From positions 37,882,001-37,946,000 of the forward strand of contig JBITNC010000001.1 of the NCBI GenBank assembly GCA_050084985.1: DNA of 64,000 nt, written 5' to 3'. Positions within the stretch are counted from its first letter, which is position 1, and each line of letters starts with the position of its first letter. This DNA is from Nageia nagi (Eukaryota; Pinophyta). Shown piece by piece: positions 31,405 through 43,628 of the stretch. The position numbers were made by a program, and so were the translations under genes. The notes beneath the pieces were generated by a model. That model was not told the origin of the DNA. It saw only the letters and a program-made list of their open reading frames with translations, and ran no database searches.

Positions 31405-32148
31405 TGTAGACTCTAAATTATGTAAAATACAAATATACAAAATAAACAAAATGATATAAAATATAATAAGAGCTAGATATGTACACTATATTATATACAA
31501 AAAATATACATGAAAAGTATGCACCTGATATGAAGTGTATGTGCAATCCTAAAAAGCAAATATCAATGGATATTCAAAGGATTAGGACCAAATTAGAGGC
31601 AAGCTTGCAATGGATCTTCATATACATGGATCAACATCTTTTACTATTGAAATCTAAAATCCTTAATCCTTAACATGCACATCATTAACATCCTTGGAGA
31701 AGCACATCATTAACAACATTGAATATGATGAATAATGGAGTGCACAAAACATAGAAAGTTTTAGAGCTCATATTTTAACAATTTCTCATAATAGGTGGCA
31801 TCTAAAGAAATCATTGCTTAATGAATATCACAAAAGAAAACCACCTATCAAATATTTTTTATATCAAAGAGTTTCAATCTATGGATTTCAACCTATTCCA
31901 CTCGCATATATAGCCTGCAAAGACATGGAAAGGAGTGAAGGTTGACCTCTAGTAATAATATAATAATTTTTGTATTCAATATACTTTTAAAATATGAACC
32001 ATGATATATAATATATAATTTAATATAACACATGACATTGTATTGTAATATTAATTTTATCTTAACATTTGTAATATTGTAATAAGTCATTTAAGAAGTC
32101 TAAATATGATTTATTAAATAAATAATAAATCATTTTTAGGCATCTATA
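31405..32148 (-). repeat. E2 LTR (related minus-strand Tat-type element)
   Basis: About 744 bp, TGTAGA at the left and TCTATA at the right, flanked by the same primer site as E1. The interior is AT-rich with no open frame of note. The rest of E2 would lie left of the window, beyond E1. Confidence 0.72.
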
Positions 32149-33046
32149 GCATCTATGAAATAAGATTTGAAGAGAGGTTTTGAAATTATAGATATGGGAC
32201 ATCTTCATTACTATTTGAGTGACACAAAACCCAAGGTACATTTTCATTTCCCAAAAAAAGTACATTGGAGAGTTGTTGAATATATTTGGCATGGTAGATT
32301 ATAATTCTCTTTCCACTCCAATGAAATAAAATTTGAAGTTAAAATATATTGAAGGGAATGCATTTGAGGATGCAATAAAGTATAGATAACTTGTTTGAAG
32401 TCTCATGTATCTAACAAGAACTAGACCAGATATTTCATTTATGATTGGAATTCTTTCTTGATTTATGCAAAAACCATTAGAAGGACAGTGCAATGGAACA
32501 AAAAGAGTTCTCAAATATTTGAAAGGAACACATGAAATAGGGCTTAGTTATTCCAAAGTAGGAAACTTAAAATTGATTGGATATACAAATTCAAAATTTA
32601 TGGTGACCAAGAAAATTGAGTTTTGACTTCAAGATATGCCATGAGTCTTGGGTCAATAGCTATCTCTTGGAGATCATGAAAGCAATCCATTCTGATAAAT
32701 TCCACTATAGAGGTAGAGTATGTGGCTATTGTAGAGGCAACAAAGGATATTGTGTTGCTTAAGATGATACTAGAATATTTGCAAGAAAAATAGGTGCATC
32801 CAACTCCAATTTTAATTGATAATATTTTTTCAATTCAATTGGCCAAGAAACCCAAAGTTTCATTATTAAATAAAGCATATCAACATAAAGTATCTTTTAA
32901 TTTGACATCACGTAGAGGTGAAGATAATTAAATTGAAATATTATCCCACATATGAGAAAATAATAGAATCTTCATTAAGGCACTTAGAAGAGAAAAGTTT
33001 GAAAAGTTCAGGATGATACTTGGACTTACTAATACCCCTTCATATT
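32149..33046 (+). pseudogene. Ty1/copia pol remnant (RT C-terminus and RNase H)
   Basis: Plus-strand frame fragments in copia order: FEIIDMGHLHYYL (the F.M.DLG.LHYFLG block), FGMVDYNSLSTPMK, then R*LV*SLMYLTRTRPDISF. These are followed by SFMQKPL, KRVLKYLKGTHEIGLSYSK, KLIGYT, the SIAISW box, STIEVEYVAIVEATKD and PILIDN.FSIQLAK, all hallmarks of copia RT and RNase H. Several stops. The left end meets the E2 LTR, so the 5' part of the element is outside the window. Confidence 0.87.
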
Positions 33047-33300
33047 AAGAGGGGAATGTTAGATACTTAATACTTAGGGATTATGGTAAATATAATATAG
33101 TAGTAGTTACTTATTATATTTATTAAATTCATAACTTTGTGTGTTCTAGAATTATAAGTATCATTTATAGGAGAATGTGAAGAGTTACATTATCTCTCAA
33201 AGGTCACTCAAGAAAGTGAATGTGAAGAGTTAATCTTCTTATGTATTAAGGCATAATTCTAACCTAATACAATGTTTTTTTATCTTGGAGTTATCCAACC
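33047..33300 (+). repeat. copia polypurine tract and 3' LTR (end uncertain)
   Basis: AAGAGGGGAA (33047-33056) precedes TGTTAGATAC at 33057, the usual copia tract and LTR start. The LTR end is not clear: TTCTAACC near 33250 could be the decayed inverted terminus. No second LTR copy is available for comparison. Confidence 0.55.
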
Positions 33301-34199
33301 TAGAAATTAATATATTTTAATATGTAAAGCTTTTTATGGTATTATTTTCAAAATATTTTTCCACTTGAAATTTATGGATATGTGAGTTTACCTATTGATT
33401 TAAGACATCCAATTAGTTAACTATCATAAGGTATCATGTCATGTTTATATACTAGTACTATTCTATGATAAAAACAACATGTGTTTATTTTTGTGTTCAA
33501 ATTTTAGCTATATTTTGACATGCAATAGTATTACATTTTCATAAATAGGTGGTTAACTTCAAAGGAGATACATGTACATGAAATACATATATGGTGTAGA
33601 TAAATTACCAAAATTATATGCAATTTGAAAAAGAAATGTATGATGCTTTGATTTGATCATAAGGGTAAGTTATATTATCAAAAGTAGTAAGAGATTTTTT
33701 TCTTCAAAATAAAATTGATCACAAAATGGTTTTCAAAATAAGAAATCACTACTCAGCTATACCTAGTGGTAGCTAATAAAATTTGCAAAAAAATTAGTAA
33801 CAAAATTAGTTCAAATGCTACCTAGCTATAACCTATTGGTAGCCCTATTGCAAACTACTATACAAATTGTATTAATAGAAAATTATTAAACTATAGTTAA
33901 AATTCATCTAAATCGTAGCTGAGATATAGCTTGACTGCCTCTTTATTATTGGAATATTCTAATTAAGAAATCATTTGTTCATCCCAAAGGTAGGCTAAGA
34001 TTTACTGATTTTATGTAGAGTTAATTGCTTTTCATTCTCTATATCATGTTCAATGAGTTTCTCTCTAATGTGTCTTAGGTATGGTCTCCCTACATGTATT
34101 TATCCAATGTTTGCTATTTTTTTCTAGAGTTAAGTATATTTCTTGATGGGATTCTAGCTTGGCCTTCTTCTTATTATGTTGTTGTTGCTTGACTATCTA
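33301..34199. other. AT-rich stretch without recognised feature
   Basis: No open frame or repeat of note. CCTAGTGGTAGCT and CCTATTGGTAGCC near 33770 and 33830 are a weak local duplication. Confidence 0.4.
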
Positions 34200-35010
34200 C
34201 ATTCCTCACTTTTTGGTCACTTTTCTTATTATTTATCCATCTTCCCCTTCCACAACTTCCATATTTATTATCTCATCTTCTAAAAAAAATTGTATTATAA
34301 TTTGTTGCTTCTTTGTCAATTCCTTCTATAATTGATAGCACTGCATAAAAGTTTATTGTGGTTGATTTCTTTCATTGGACTTCTTTTGAAGTTGATTTTT
34401 TTTTTGATGTGGTTTGTTTTGTCTACATTTTGATTCTATTCTTCTAATTTTTTCCTATTTTTAATTTTCTAAATGATTTTCATCAATGCTATTTTTATTT
34501 ATCTTGAGACTTTATTTCATTTTCTTCCTTTTCTCTCCTTTGTTGATCCCTCCTCTTCTTTTTTGGGAAATCCTTTTCATAATGCTCATAACTCGTATAA
34601 ATGTTACATTGTATAGATAGATTTTAATATATAATTGGTTGCATCCATTCTCTTCCATTCTCTATTTTTAATTTTATCTCATCCATCATAGGTTTGGAAA
34701 TATCTATATTAACCACAAATCTTGCATATGTAAACTTAAGTTTTAATCTTGTTGATCACTCAATTATGATAAGGTATTAAATCACTTTTGCAATTCTGAC
34801 TATAACACATGGATGCGAATAAGATGGTGAAGTTTGGGTAGTGAGAACCATGTTGGAATGATGTTGAAATGTTCACTTTCAAGGGAGAAATTTTACTCCC
34901 ATTTCTTGATGATTAATTCTTTCTTCCCAAGACACCATGGACCCATCTCTATCACTTTTTGTAGGTCTTCATCAAACTAAAATTTAAATAATAGAAATTC
35001 TCTTGGGAGA
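34200..35010 (-). pseudogene. LINE-type ORF1 remnant (DUF4283 / zinc knuckle)
   Basis: Minus-strand reading shows SMVSWEERIN and then TYARFVVNIDISKPMMDEIK, followed by a REWMQPIIY block, CNIYTSYEHYEKDFPK. This is the YAR+.VEID+.KPL...W.Q...YE..P..C..C...GH...C pattern of plant L1-like ORF1 proteins (DUF4283 plus CCHC). A Lys/Glu-rich tail follows toward 34200. Stops break the frame. No endonuclease or RT follows, so only an ORF1 fragment is left. Confidence 0.68.
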
Positions 35011-35223
35011 AAAACTAGGGATACCCAATCTTTTGTGCTCCATCTTGCTTTCATCCAACTTTGAATCATATATAGAATGGGTTGTACCCCCACAAAGCAA
35101 ACTCTCCTCTTCTTTCTTTATTATACTTTTTGGAATCAAAATACTAACCTCATCATTAGAGAATTCAGGCTCTAGTACCATCTCAATTGCCTCCTCTATG
35201 AATGGTTTTTCTTGCATCAACAT
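34984..35223 (-). pseudogene. short open frame upstream of the LINE ORF1 remnant
   Basis: 79 codons, acidic, with IEEAIEMVLEPEFSNDEVSI and KKEEESLLCGG. It lies just upstream of the DUF4283-like block on the same strand and may be its N-terminal part. I do not recognise a domain. Confidence 0.35.
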
Positions 35224-35281
35224 GCTTTTCCATTCCTTGGGAGGCTTTGTATCAAGTCATAATCTTGATTTATTTATTTAA

Positions 35282-36042
35282 TTTCAAATATTATTTGGCT
35301 ATATTTTGGTAAGATTACAACTTTTCTAAGCTATAATTTGCTTAATAATAGCCTATCATGCTTCTTAAATAATTCACCTGCACTTCTACTACTTCATGCT
35401 TACCCTTTTGTTACATTACACTCGCACTTCTATTACATTTCATTCATGCTTATGATTTATTTTATTGGATTTTATTTCTCCTTTTTACACCTTATATGAT
35501 GCTTTTATAAACATATAAGTGCACTTGTTTATCTATCTAGTAGACGATATTGAAATAGCAGATGTTATAAGTCATAGAAATGTATTTTTTATGGATATAT
35601 TTTTGAAAGTACAAAAAGTATTTGTTAGAAAAAATCACAACCATAAGGATCTATAGGTGAGAGATACATTGTATATGAATATAAATTTTATGCAAGTTAG
35701 TATATTTCTCAAATCCATAATTTTTCCCTAAGGATGTGTAATGTATATGACTCAAACAAACTATAAGGTGAGGTTTTATAAACAAATGGTATAATATATT
35801 CTCTTGCATGTATGTCTAATAATATTAAAGATTTTAGTAATTTATAATAATATATATGTGCATGCAATTTGGATTTAATTTAATCAATGCCTACTAGCAA
35901 GTACATATGATGGCATCATGATTTTATAGATTGTGATAAATATATATCTATAAACCAATTTATCATGATGAATATTGAATCTTGTAAATGAGTGGATTGA
36001 ATTTTACAATAGTAAAATAAGTGCAATTATAAGAAATGTGTC
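35282..36042. other. AT-rich stretch without recognised feature
   Basis: No coding or repeat structure that I can support. Confidence 0.4.
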
Positions 36043-36780
36043 TTGTTTTGTAGTGTAAATCCAAGGGATCCTATACCTTCACATCTAAGAGAGGAAAATT
36101 GGCCAAAAATATGTATGCAATTATGGAAGAAGCAAGCAATTGAAGAGAAAGAAAATAGAGGAGAAGTTGCATACAATATAGCTATTGGATGCTATAAAAT
36201 AGTAATTATTATTTTATTTTTTTGCATATAATATCTTACCTTTTTATAATATTTTCATGGCTAATTAATATAAATATAATGATTTTACTAATAACATTTT
36301 CATGTAAATATATGTAGGCATTGCATTTCCCTACAATGTGGGCATATGGTCAACACTTCAAAATTGAAAAAAATTATGAAAGAAGAAGGACATTTGGTTG
36401 TGGAGTGATGGTTTAATTCAACCATGCAAGTCATGCAAGTACAAAAGATACAATCTGGATAGAGGAAAAATTATAATATATTAGAAAAATCCAAGAAATT
36501 ATTAAATTGGAAATTAGATCATTCCAATGTGTAGTATTTAAATGTAAATGGTTAAAAGGATTTAATAGAAGAACAATCTTGTGTGATGAACCTAGTGGTT
36601 ATTATGATATTGACTCCACATGATATTTACCTAAAGATAAATAGCCTTATGTTTTACCAAAATATTGTAGTCAACTATTTTTCATTCTATATGTATTAGA
36701 TAAGAAATGGTGGTTTGTAATTAGTTGTTATCCAAGATAAAAATATATTATAAGTCCTATTAATGAAGATGATAGTTAGA
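36043..36780 (+). pseudogene. CACTA-type transposon remnant (DUF4216, possibly Transposase_24)
   Basis: From 36318 one frame with few stops reads FPTMWAYGQHF, RRTFGCGVMV, a HASHASTKDTIWIEE box, IQEIIKLEIRSFQCVVFKCK, PYVLPKYCSQLFFILYVLD and KKWWFVISCYPR. This is the pattern of DUF4216, the domain after TNP2 transposase in plant En/Spm-CACTA elements. Upstream at 36043-36231, IPSHLREENWPKICMQLWKK and KENRG resemble the Transposase_24 region, less certainly. The TNP2 core and CACTA ends were not found, so this is a fragment. Confidence 0.72.
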
Positions 36781-37020
36781 GATTGTATTGTGGAACTATA
36801 GATATATATTTTCATGTTATCAAGTATGGTACATTGAATATATCTAACCATCAATTTATTATCATTTTGAATTTAAATGAGTTGATTGAATTTTCTATGT
36901 TTTTATATACCATTATGATGTACCTACTATTTTTTGGTGATTAACAAGGATTTTTAGATATTCCTTTAAATATTTAAATTTATTTTATTAATACATTTGA
37001 TGTATTTGAAATTAATACAT

Positions 37021-37265
37021 TTAAAATTAAATCTTAAATCCCTAAAATCCTAAACCCTTAAAACCTTAAAACCTAAACCATTAAAACCATAAACCATAAA
37101 CCCCTAAACCATACAACCCTAAACCTAGAATCCTAATCTTTAAACCCTTAAAAACCTTTCTAAAACATAAAACCTTAAACCCTAAAACCTTAAACCCAAA
37201 ATCTTAATCCCTAAACCCATAAAACCCTAATTAAACCTTAAACATGTAAAACCCTAAACCCCCAC
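37021..37265. repeat. degenerate telomere-like repeats, block 1
   Basis: Irregular run of CCCTAAA/CCTTAAA/CCATAAA/CCTAAA units, for example AAACCCTAAACCCCC near the end. Units vary from 6 to 9 bp. Orientation is CCCTAAA on the plus strand throughout. Confidence 0.85.
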
Positions 37266-37441
37266 TACTATAATTTAGTGATTTTATGCCCTACCATACA
37301 TTAGATAATTTCATTTTGATGCCATTATGCAAGACACATCACCATTAGGTATATTGGCATCAATCTATATCTAACTAGTTTTTTTATGTCTTAATTGATG
37401 TATTGGTTGATGTATGGATTGATGTATTGATTTATGTATGG

Positions 37442-38399
37442 GGTAAGTGCAAGAAGATGAGTCCCACGATGGAGATAGTCTTAGGAACTACTAGGTTTTT
37501 ATATTTATTTAATAACTTTTTATTTTTTATAAATTGTGAAAAAAAAAATGTGCCAATCTGCATATAATTCTTCATAAGTTAAAAAAAAAAAAAAGATAAT
37601 TTTAAGTCAAATTACGCTTGCTAGACATGAGTACTTTTTAAAATAATAATCAAGGCAAATAAAACATTAATAATAAAAATAATATTCATGGAAAAATTAA
37701 AAAAAAAATATCTTGCACAATATCTAGTGTCTTAGGTATCTTAACCCAAAAGGATAAAAAAAAATTAATTTAGGTCCAATTATGCTTGTTGAACATGATG
37801 GGGTATGGTCTTGAAACTGTATTTTTTAAACATAAGGTTTTGTATTTATTTAATAAATTTTTATTTTTTTGTAATTCTTAAAAAAACATATGCATAATTT
37901 ACATATAATTCTTCACAAGTTAAAAAAAAAAATTAAAAATGATATGTTTATGTAAAATTATGCTTACCAAACATGAGCACTTTTCAAAATGATAATTAGG
38001 GTCAATAAAAAATAAAATATTCATGAAAAAATTACAAATAAATATCCTCCATAATATTTAGTATCTTAGGTATCTTTACATAAAAGTATTTAATGAAATA
38101 TTATAATTTAGGTCCAATTATGCTTACCGAACACGATAAGGTATGGTCCTGAAATTGTATTTTTTAAATAGTGGCTTTTAAACATGCCTATAAAAATTTA
38201 ATTTCTATCATTTGGGTATTAGATAAAATTACATATTTAAAAATTATACTATGAGAAATAAATTTTTACCCAAGTGACATTTTCAAGAATTATAATATAA
38301 GTACTTCAAATTTTGAGATCAAGTGTGATCAAACCTTAAAATTAGGGAAAACACTTCCACTTTTTGGCCAAAAGTGGGACTCATCTTCTTGAACTTGCC
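37442..38399. mobile_element. 958-bp terminal-inverted-repeat element with internal duplication
   Basis: The left end GGTAAGTGCAAGAAGATGAG continues GTCCCA. The right end reversed reads GGCAAGTTCAAGAAGATGAG, continuing GTCCCA, so the inverted repeats are about 26 bp with two mismatches. TATGG occurs just outside both ends (37437-37441 and 38401-38405, the right copy after one extra T), a possible 5-bp target duplication. Inside, a unit of about 345 bp occurs twice in tandem (for example AATTA(C/T)GCTTGC/ACC...AACATGAG at about 37610 and 37960). No coding capacity: a MITE-like, non-autonomous DNA transposon whose superfamily I cannot fix. Confidence 0.7.
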
Positions 38400-39420
38400 T
38401 TATGGTTTTATGTATTAATTACATCAAATAATGCATCAAGTTCAAAATATAATAGAAAAAAATGGTGTGAATCATGCACATGGAGCATGGCATGATCCAC
38501 TATTGACTATCGATTCATTCCTTTATCGATGGTCAATTTTGAAAGGTGGGTCTGATGCCATTGATGAATGAATGAAGGAGATTGAACTCTATAAGGGTAT
38601 TATTGGCTATGTAGGTCTACAAAAGCTAATGATATGTTGAAGAACATAGAGAATAGTGTGTAACAGTGATAGAGTTGTGTCACAGTGATATTCATATAAA
38701 TATGGAGATTTTTATTTTGGTGGGTAACTAATGAGATTTTATGATTGGTGATGTAGGTATGCAACAAATATATATCTTTCATTGATAACCATTGACACTA
38801 TTTCACTAAATTCAACAAATAACAACAATATTCCAACCAAATCAATTCACCTTTCCCATTATTTTGCAATTAGATTTTACATCAAAGACTCTTTAAAAGA
38901 GGATTTATGTTGAATTTTATGGTTATGAGTGCTTTGGTAGACATGTAAGCAAAATATGAAAGTGTAGAGAATGCATGTGAATTGTTTAATAAGATGTATG
39001 ATGCAAATAAGATATCTTCCCATGAAATATAATAATTTCAAGTTACCAAAGACATAGCTTTCATCGACATGTATTGAAATTATTTTTATAAATATAAAAA
39101 ATAGCAGTAGTAGTCTAACTACATCAATATAGCTTTTCCCTACATCTTTAAAGTATAAATTGGATTATTTTAATACTATAACTGATACTTTATATATCTA
39201 GTATAATGTTAATATACATTTGATGAATATCAAGATGTTTATAACATCAATATCTTGATGCTCAAAATGTTGATAAATGGCACAAAGATATTATAATTGA
39301 TGCAAAAAAAAAAATTATTTGAAAGCACCCTTAGCATCAATTTATACATCATTATTTATATAATTATTTAAAAAATTAATACTATAGGTTAATGCATGGT
39401 ATGATCCAAAATTGGTTAAG
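38400..39420. other. AT-rich stretch without recognised feature
   Basis: No gene. A short near-palindrome (TGACTATCGAT...ATCGATGGTCA, about 38503-38534) is the only local structure seen. Confidence 0.4.
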
Positions 39421-39422
39421 TG

Positions 39423-40003
39423 CCCTAAACCATAAAACCCCAAACCCAAAATCCTAATACCTAAACCCTTAAAATCTTAACCCCTAAAACCCTAAATGCT
39501 TAAAATCTTAAAACCTAAATCCCTAAAATCCTAAACCCTTAAAACCTTAAACCTTGAACTTGCAAAACCCTAAACCTTTAAAAATCTAAATCCTAAACTC
39601 CTAAAACCTAAACTCTTAAAACCCTAAACCATAAAACCTTAAACCCAAAATCCTAATCCTTAAACCCTTAAAATCCTAATCCCTAAAACCCTAATTAAAT
39701 CATAAACCCTAAACCCTAAAATCTTAACCCCTAAAACCTTAAACCCCTAAAATCCTAAACACTTAAAACCCTAAACCTTAAACTTCTAAAACCCTAAATC
39801 CTTAAACTCTAAACCTAAAATCCTAATCCATAAACCCCTAAAACCTAAACCCCTAAACCTAAAATCCTACTCCCTAAAACCCTAATTAGAACCCTAAACC
39901 CTTAAACCTTAAACCCCTAAACTCATAAACCCTTAAAACCCTAAACCTTAAAATCCTAAAGTCCTAATTAAATCATAAACTTAAAACCCTAAACCCTAAA
40001 TAA
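39423..40003. repeat. degenerate telomere-like repeats, block 2
   Basis: About 580 bp of CCCTAAA-like units with frequent perfect AAACCCTAAA strings among CCTTAAA, CCATAAA and CCAAAA variants. Same strand orientation as block 1. Confidence 0.87.
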
Positions 40004-40525
40004 TCATTAACATCCACTTAGTACAATAAATACATTAGTTAGGGTATGTGATAGAATGATTAATCTTTGCTTGTTATCTTCAATAGAATAAAAAAATGAT
40101 AAGAAAAGATGAACTTATAATAAAAATGATTACACCACTATTCTAAGTAAAGCATGCTTTTCCAAATTGGGGTACAATAAATTAACCGATGCCATGATTA
40201 ATTTGCATAGGAGAATATTGACACAACCATAATACTATATTTTCTCTATAGGAAAATAGCCACAATGCTAATATTTCCTTTGATGATCAAACTATAATCC
40301 ATGCATTGAGCCTCTTCCCTTTTCATGGAAATGAAGAAGCAATAGCAAAAAATGCACCCAAATTAAGCAATTACCAATTATGGTATAAATAATATTTAAT
40401 GTATAAAAGCCCCATAGAAGTGAAACAAATTTAGTGATCCCTATATGTTCTCAAACATATCCTCAAGGTATTTCAAGTGTTGGCTTGGTTTCAAGTTATA
40501 TGTTTTTTTTGGGTCTATGCATTAC
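40004..40525. other. stretch without recognised feature
   Basis: AT-rich, no supported gene or repeat. Confidence 0.4.
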
Positions 40526-40655
40526 AACCCCTAAATTACCCTACAACCCTAAACCCTTAAGACCCTAAAATATTAAATCCTAATAACCCTAAACCTTATA
40601 CTTTTAAAAACCTAAAATCCTAAACCTTTAAAAACCTAAAATGCTAAACCTTAAG
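40526..40655. repeat. degenerate telomere-like repeats, block 3
   Basis: About 130 bp of CCCTAAA-like and CCTAAAA-like units, more decayed than blocks 1 and 2, in the same orientation. Confidence 0.75.
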
Positions 40656-41058
40656 CTATTGTATTTTTTGAAAACAACTAAAAATGTTTACACCAACATC
40701 TAAACAAATCAAACTAGTTTAATAGTGGTATATAGTGTAATACTTGGCATCATTTATAACATCATTTTTTAATTAAATTGCATCAACAAGGATGTAAAAC
40801 ATGATGTAAAATAGATAAAATATTACATAAAATGTGACATCAATATCGTCATCATTTATATTGTCATAAGGCATCAAACTTGGCATCACTTAATGCAAGA
40901 AAAAATAGTTGATGTGTAGCTAATGTTATTTGCATTTGGAATGTTATTGGATATCCTTGATGCATGCCCTAATGCAAAATAGGTTTTATGTTGTAGTGTT
41001 GCCTCAAAATCCATGGGGTCCAAACTCTTATCTATTGTTCTATACTTTTGTCTCATAA
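40656..41058. other. stretch without recognised feature
   Basis: AT-rich, with many CATCA/ATCAT words but no clear repeat unit and no gene. Confidence 0.4.
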
Positions 41059-41395
41059 CTACCCCTTCTCCCAGAATAAATCTTCAAGGAGTCCCATGTG
41101 GGAGTCATATTTTTCATGTTGAACTGCTAGAAATTCTTTCAAAGATCTCATGTATTTAAAGTATGCTTCTACTTTAAATGGATTTGTTATATTTACTATG
41201 TGTTCCCTTTTTGTTACCTCTTTATCAACATAGGCCCTTCCTTCAAAGTTGTGGATTTTTGCCTCAAAAGTTTTTTTCCATAAGTAGCTTATTTTTTTAT
41301 CTTTCAAAATATCTCTTTCTATTATCAATTTTTATTGTAGTGTAGTCCCAAGTTGTGAATTTAATACATATTTCATTCTTCTTAATGTCATACTA
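41059..41395 (-). pseudogene. unrecognised acidic ORF, 3' part
   Basis: Minus-strand frame from about 41395: MTLRRMKYVLNSQLGTTLQ, one stop (a CAA-to-TAA-like change), then IIERDILKDKKISYLWKKTF, KIHNFEGRAYVDKEV, FKYMRSLKEFLAVQHEKYDS and HMGLLEDLFWEKG up to a stop at 41059. I recognise no family. The 5' part appears to be at 61691-62830, with the 20-kb element 41426-61690 inserted between the two. The second part has very few lesions, so it may have been coding until fairly recently or be a repeated ORF in this genome. Confidence 0.55.
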
Positions 41396-41420
41396 TTCAA
41401 TATTCTTCAAACAACTTGAT

Positions 41421-41425
41421 GTAAT
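41421..41425. repeat. probable target site duplication (left), GTAAT
   Basis: GTAAT at 41421-41425 compares with ATAAT at 61691-61695 (four of five bases), directly outside the paired 2.19-kb LTRs. Confidence 0.5.
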
Positions 41426-43614
41426 TATTAATCAAAAATGATGCAAGATGCATTGAGTCGAGATCATACTAGCCAACATTGGATGGATGGTATCCAACCT
41501 CTAATATTACAAGTTGGTGCTTTATGTGAACTACCTCCTTTGAGAACTTATTGCTTGCATACAAGGTAGTAGATCCCTCATTTAAAACCCTCTCCTAGAT
41601 AAGAGAGCACCTTCCTAGATCAAGTGAATGAATCCTTAGGACCTAAGGTTGATGAACCTGTAGACAGGGTAACCGATCTCCTGTGAGCATACATCCTCTT
41701 AGAAAAAGATGCAAACTACAAGATTAAGATTTCATGGTCCAATTCTTATTTTTTCAAGTTGGTGTCTTGCTCCAATAGGCATGGAGTGCCATTCATGTAG
41801 GGGTTAAAAGCCTAGGAAATAAATATAAAAAGGTACCAAAAATAATTTAGTTCTTAGATAAGAGAAGAGATATTGGAAAGGAATGGAACATGGTAGAGCA
41901 CGGGGCCAACCTAGGCTTCTAATGGAGTACACCAAAACCATGGGGAGGAAACTCAACTCATAGACATAGATTAACATAACTTTACATATCTATGATAAGA
42001 GGGCACATCCTAGATGTGGGAGGAATTGATTGAATTCATCCCAATGAACATCAAGAAATACATACCTCAAAATAAAAGAGAAAACATGACCTAATATAGT
42101 GTTATGCAAAATAAATGTTTTTACATTATAAAAGGGAAAATACCAAGTAATCCTCCTTTAGGATAATATTGAGCTCTCTATTTATAATAGATGAGCTTTT
42201 CCAAAACTATAATAATTTAATCATAGGTTCTTTGATACTTTCATTAACTCTTAGTTCTACTATAGAAAGGTAACAACCATGCTGCTTATAATAGAACATT
42301 AATTTCTAATACTTAACTATTACTAAAATATCCAAATTTAAATTATCATAATATCACTTCAATATTTATGCATGCACATGCCTATGCCTAGTTTACTGAG
42401 GTAATGATCTTCCACTTCAGGGCCTTTAGATCCCTTCTTTCCAATCTAGATAGTGGATTGTATTTGGTGATGTAACTACACTATTTGTGCATACATACAT
42501 ATATACTGGTGTTACCAATGGAATGATCTTTCACTTAGATACTTTTGCATGCTTCCTTCCCATGCTACATGCATGATACTTGGATCATACTTCAATTCTT
42601 GAGTGGTTTCAAGATTTTTTTGATGCAACCAATACATTTGATAAACCTCCACTTTAACTCATTATTAGCTGACATTATAATTTGAATGAGTTTAACTTTA
42701 TACTTCTAAATGGTATTCATTATATGCTAGAGATATTGGTGTTATTACTAGAGAATTTTTGAGTTACTTATACTCTAAGTATTGTTGATGTACTCTATTA
42801 ACTACCTATATTTTTCATTTACCCTTTTGCTTCTTATTATTTTATCATTAGTAGTAGGATGTATAATGAATGATATCATCTCTGCAAGATTCATTGATTT
42901 TGGTCTTTTAATGCTCATGCTCCTTTGCTAACATCAACCCCAATACTAAAGCCTTAATGTGCTTCTCTCATTGAATGGCTGCTTCTCTTTAATGGATATT
43001 CAATGTTTTATTATTTCCATCACCTAACAAGGTGACCCAACCTTGACTAATTTTCCATTGAATTCAATAGGTTAGGAATTCATGCCTTATTTATTATCAA
43101 GATCCTTTATATTACTAACATCAATAGGTTGGGATTCTTGACCTTTAGTTTATTTTGAAGATCCATTATGTTACTAATTTTACCTTTAGGATGCTTCTTA
43201 TTTTTAACTACATTTTTCTTTTCAAGACTTTATCATTCCATCGTTGATGTCATCTATTGACAAGTTCCAATAGTAATTCATTTTTGTTACATTTTACTGG
43301 CTTACAAATCTTTAGCTTGAAGGTTTTTAGAATGATTTACTTCACCTAGCTTAAACTATCACTTCTTAATCATGATTATCAGCATAGTTTTTTGAAATTA
43401 CATCATCATTGAATGGTAGTTTAGGCACAAGATGAGCCTCCATGTTGACAAGGAAATCTTATGCATAATAATTTGAGGTCTAGTCAAGGAATGGGAATGC
43501 AAATATGGTTACAACTAATGCAATGGTAATTATATATCGCTCTAAGGAAGAGCTAGGAATTATATTGGTATGAGAATCCTACTCCCAAATGCCTGTATCA
43601 TGATTTTATATATA
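41426..43614 (-). repeat. left LTR (3' LTR) of the LARD-like element
   Basis: 2189 bp. Landmarks shared with the right LTR include GATCATACTAGCCAACATT near the start, AAGTTGGTGCTTTA, GAATGAATCCTTAGGACC, CATGCCTATGCCTAG and TATCATGATTTTATA near the end. Confidence 0.82.
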
Positions 43615-43628
43615 TTTTACCCCCCTTG
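43602..43628 (-). other. polypurine tract of the LARD-like element
   Basis: Minus strand AAGGGGGGTAAAA next to the LTR end (TATATATAAAATC) at 43614-43615. Confidence 0.55.

Noticed and set aside
38503-38534. Short palindrome as a possible terminator or transposon end
   Set aside because: A single imperfect 11-bp arm pair without flanking duplication or partner; chance is enough in AT-rich DNA.
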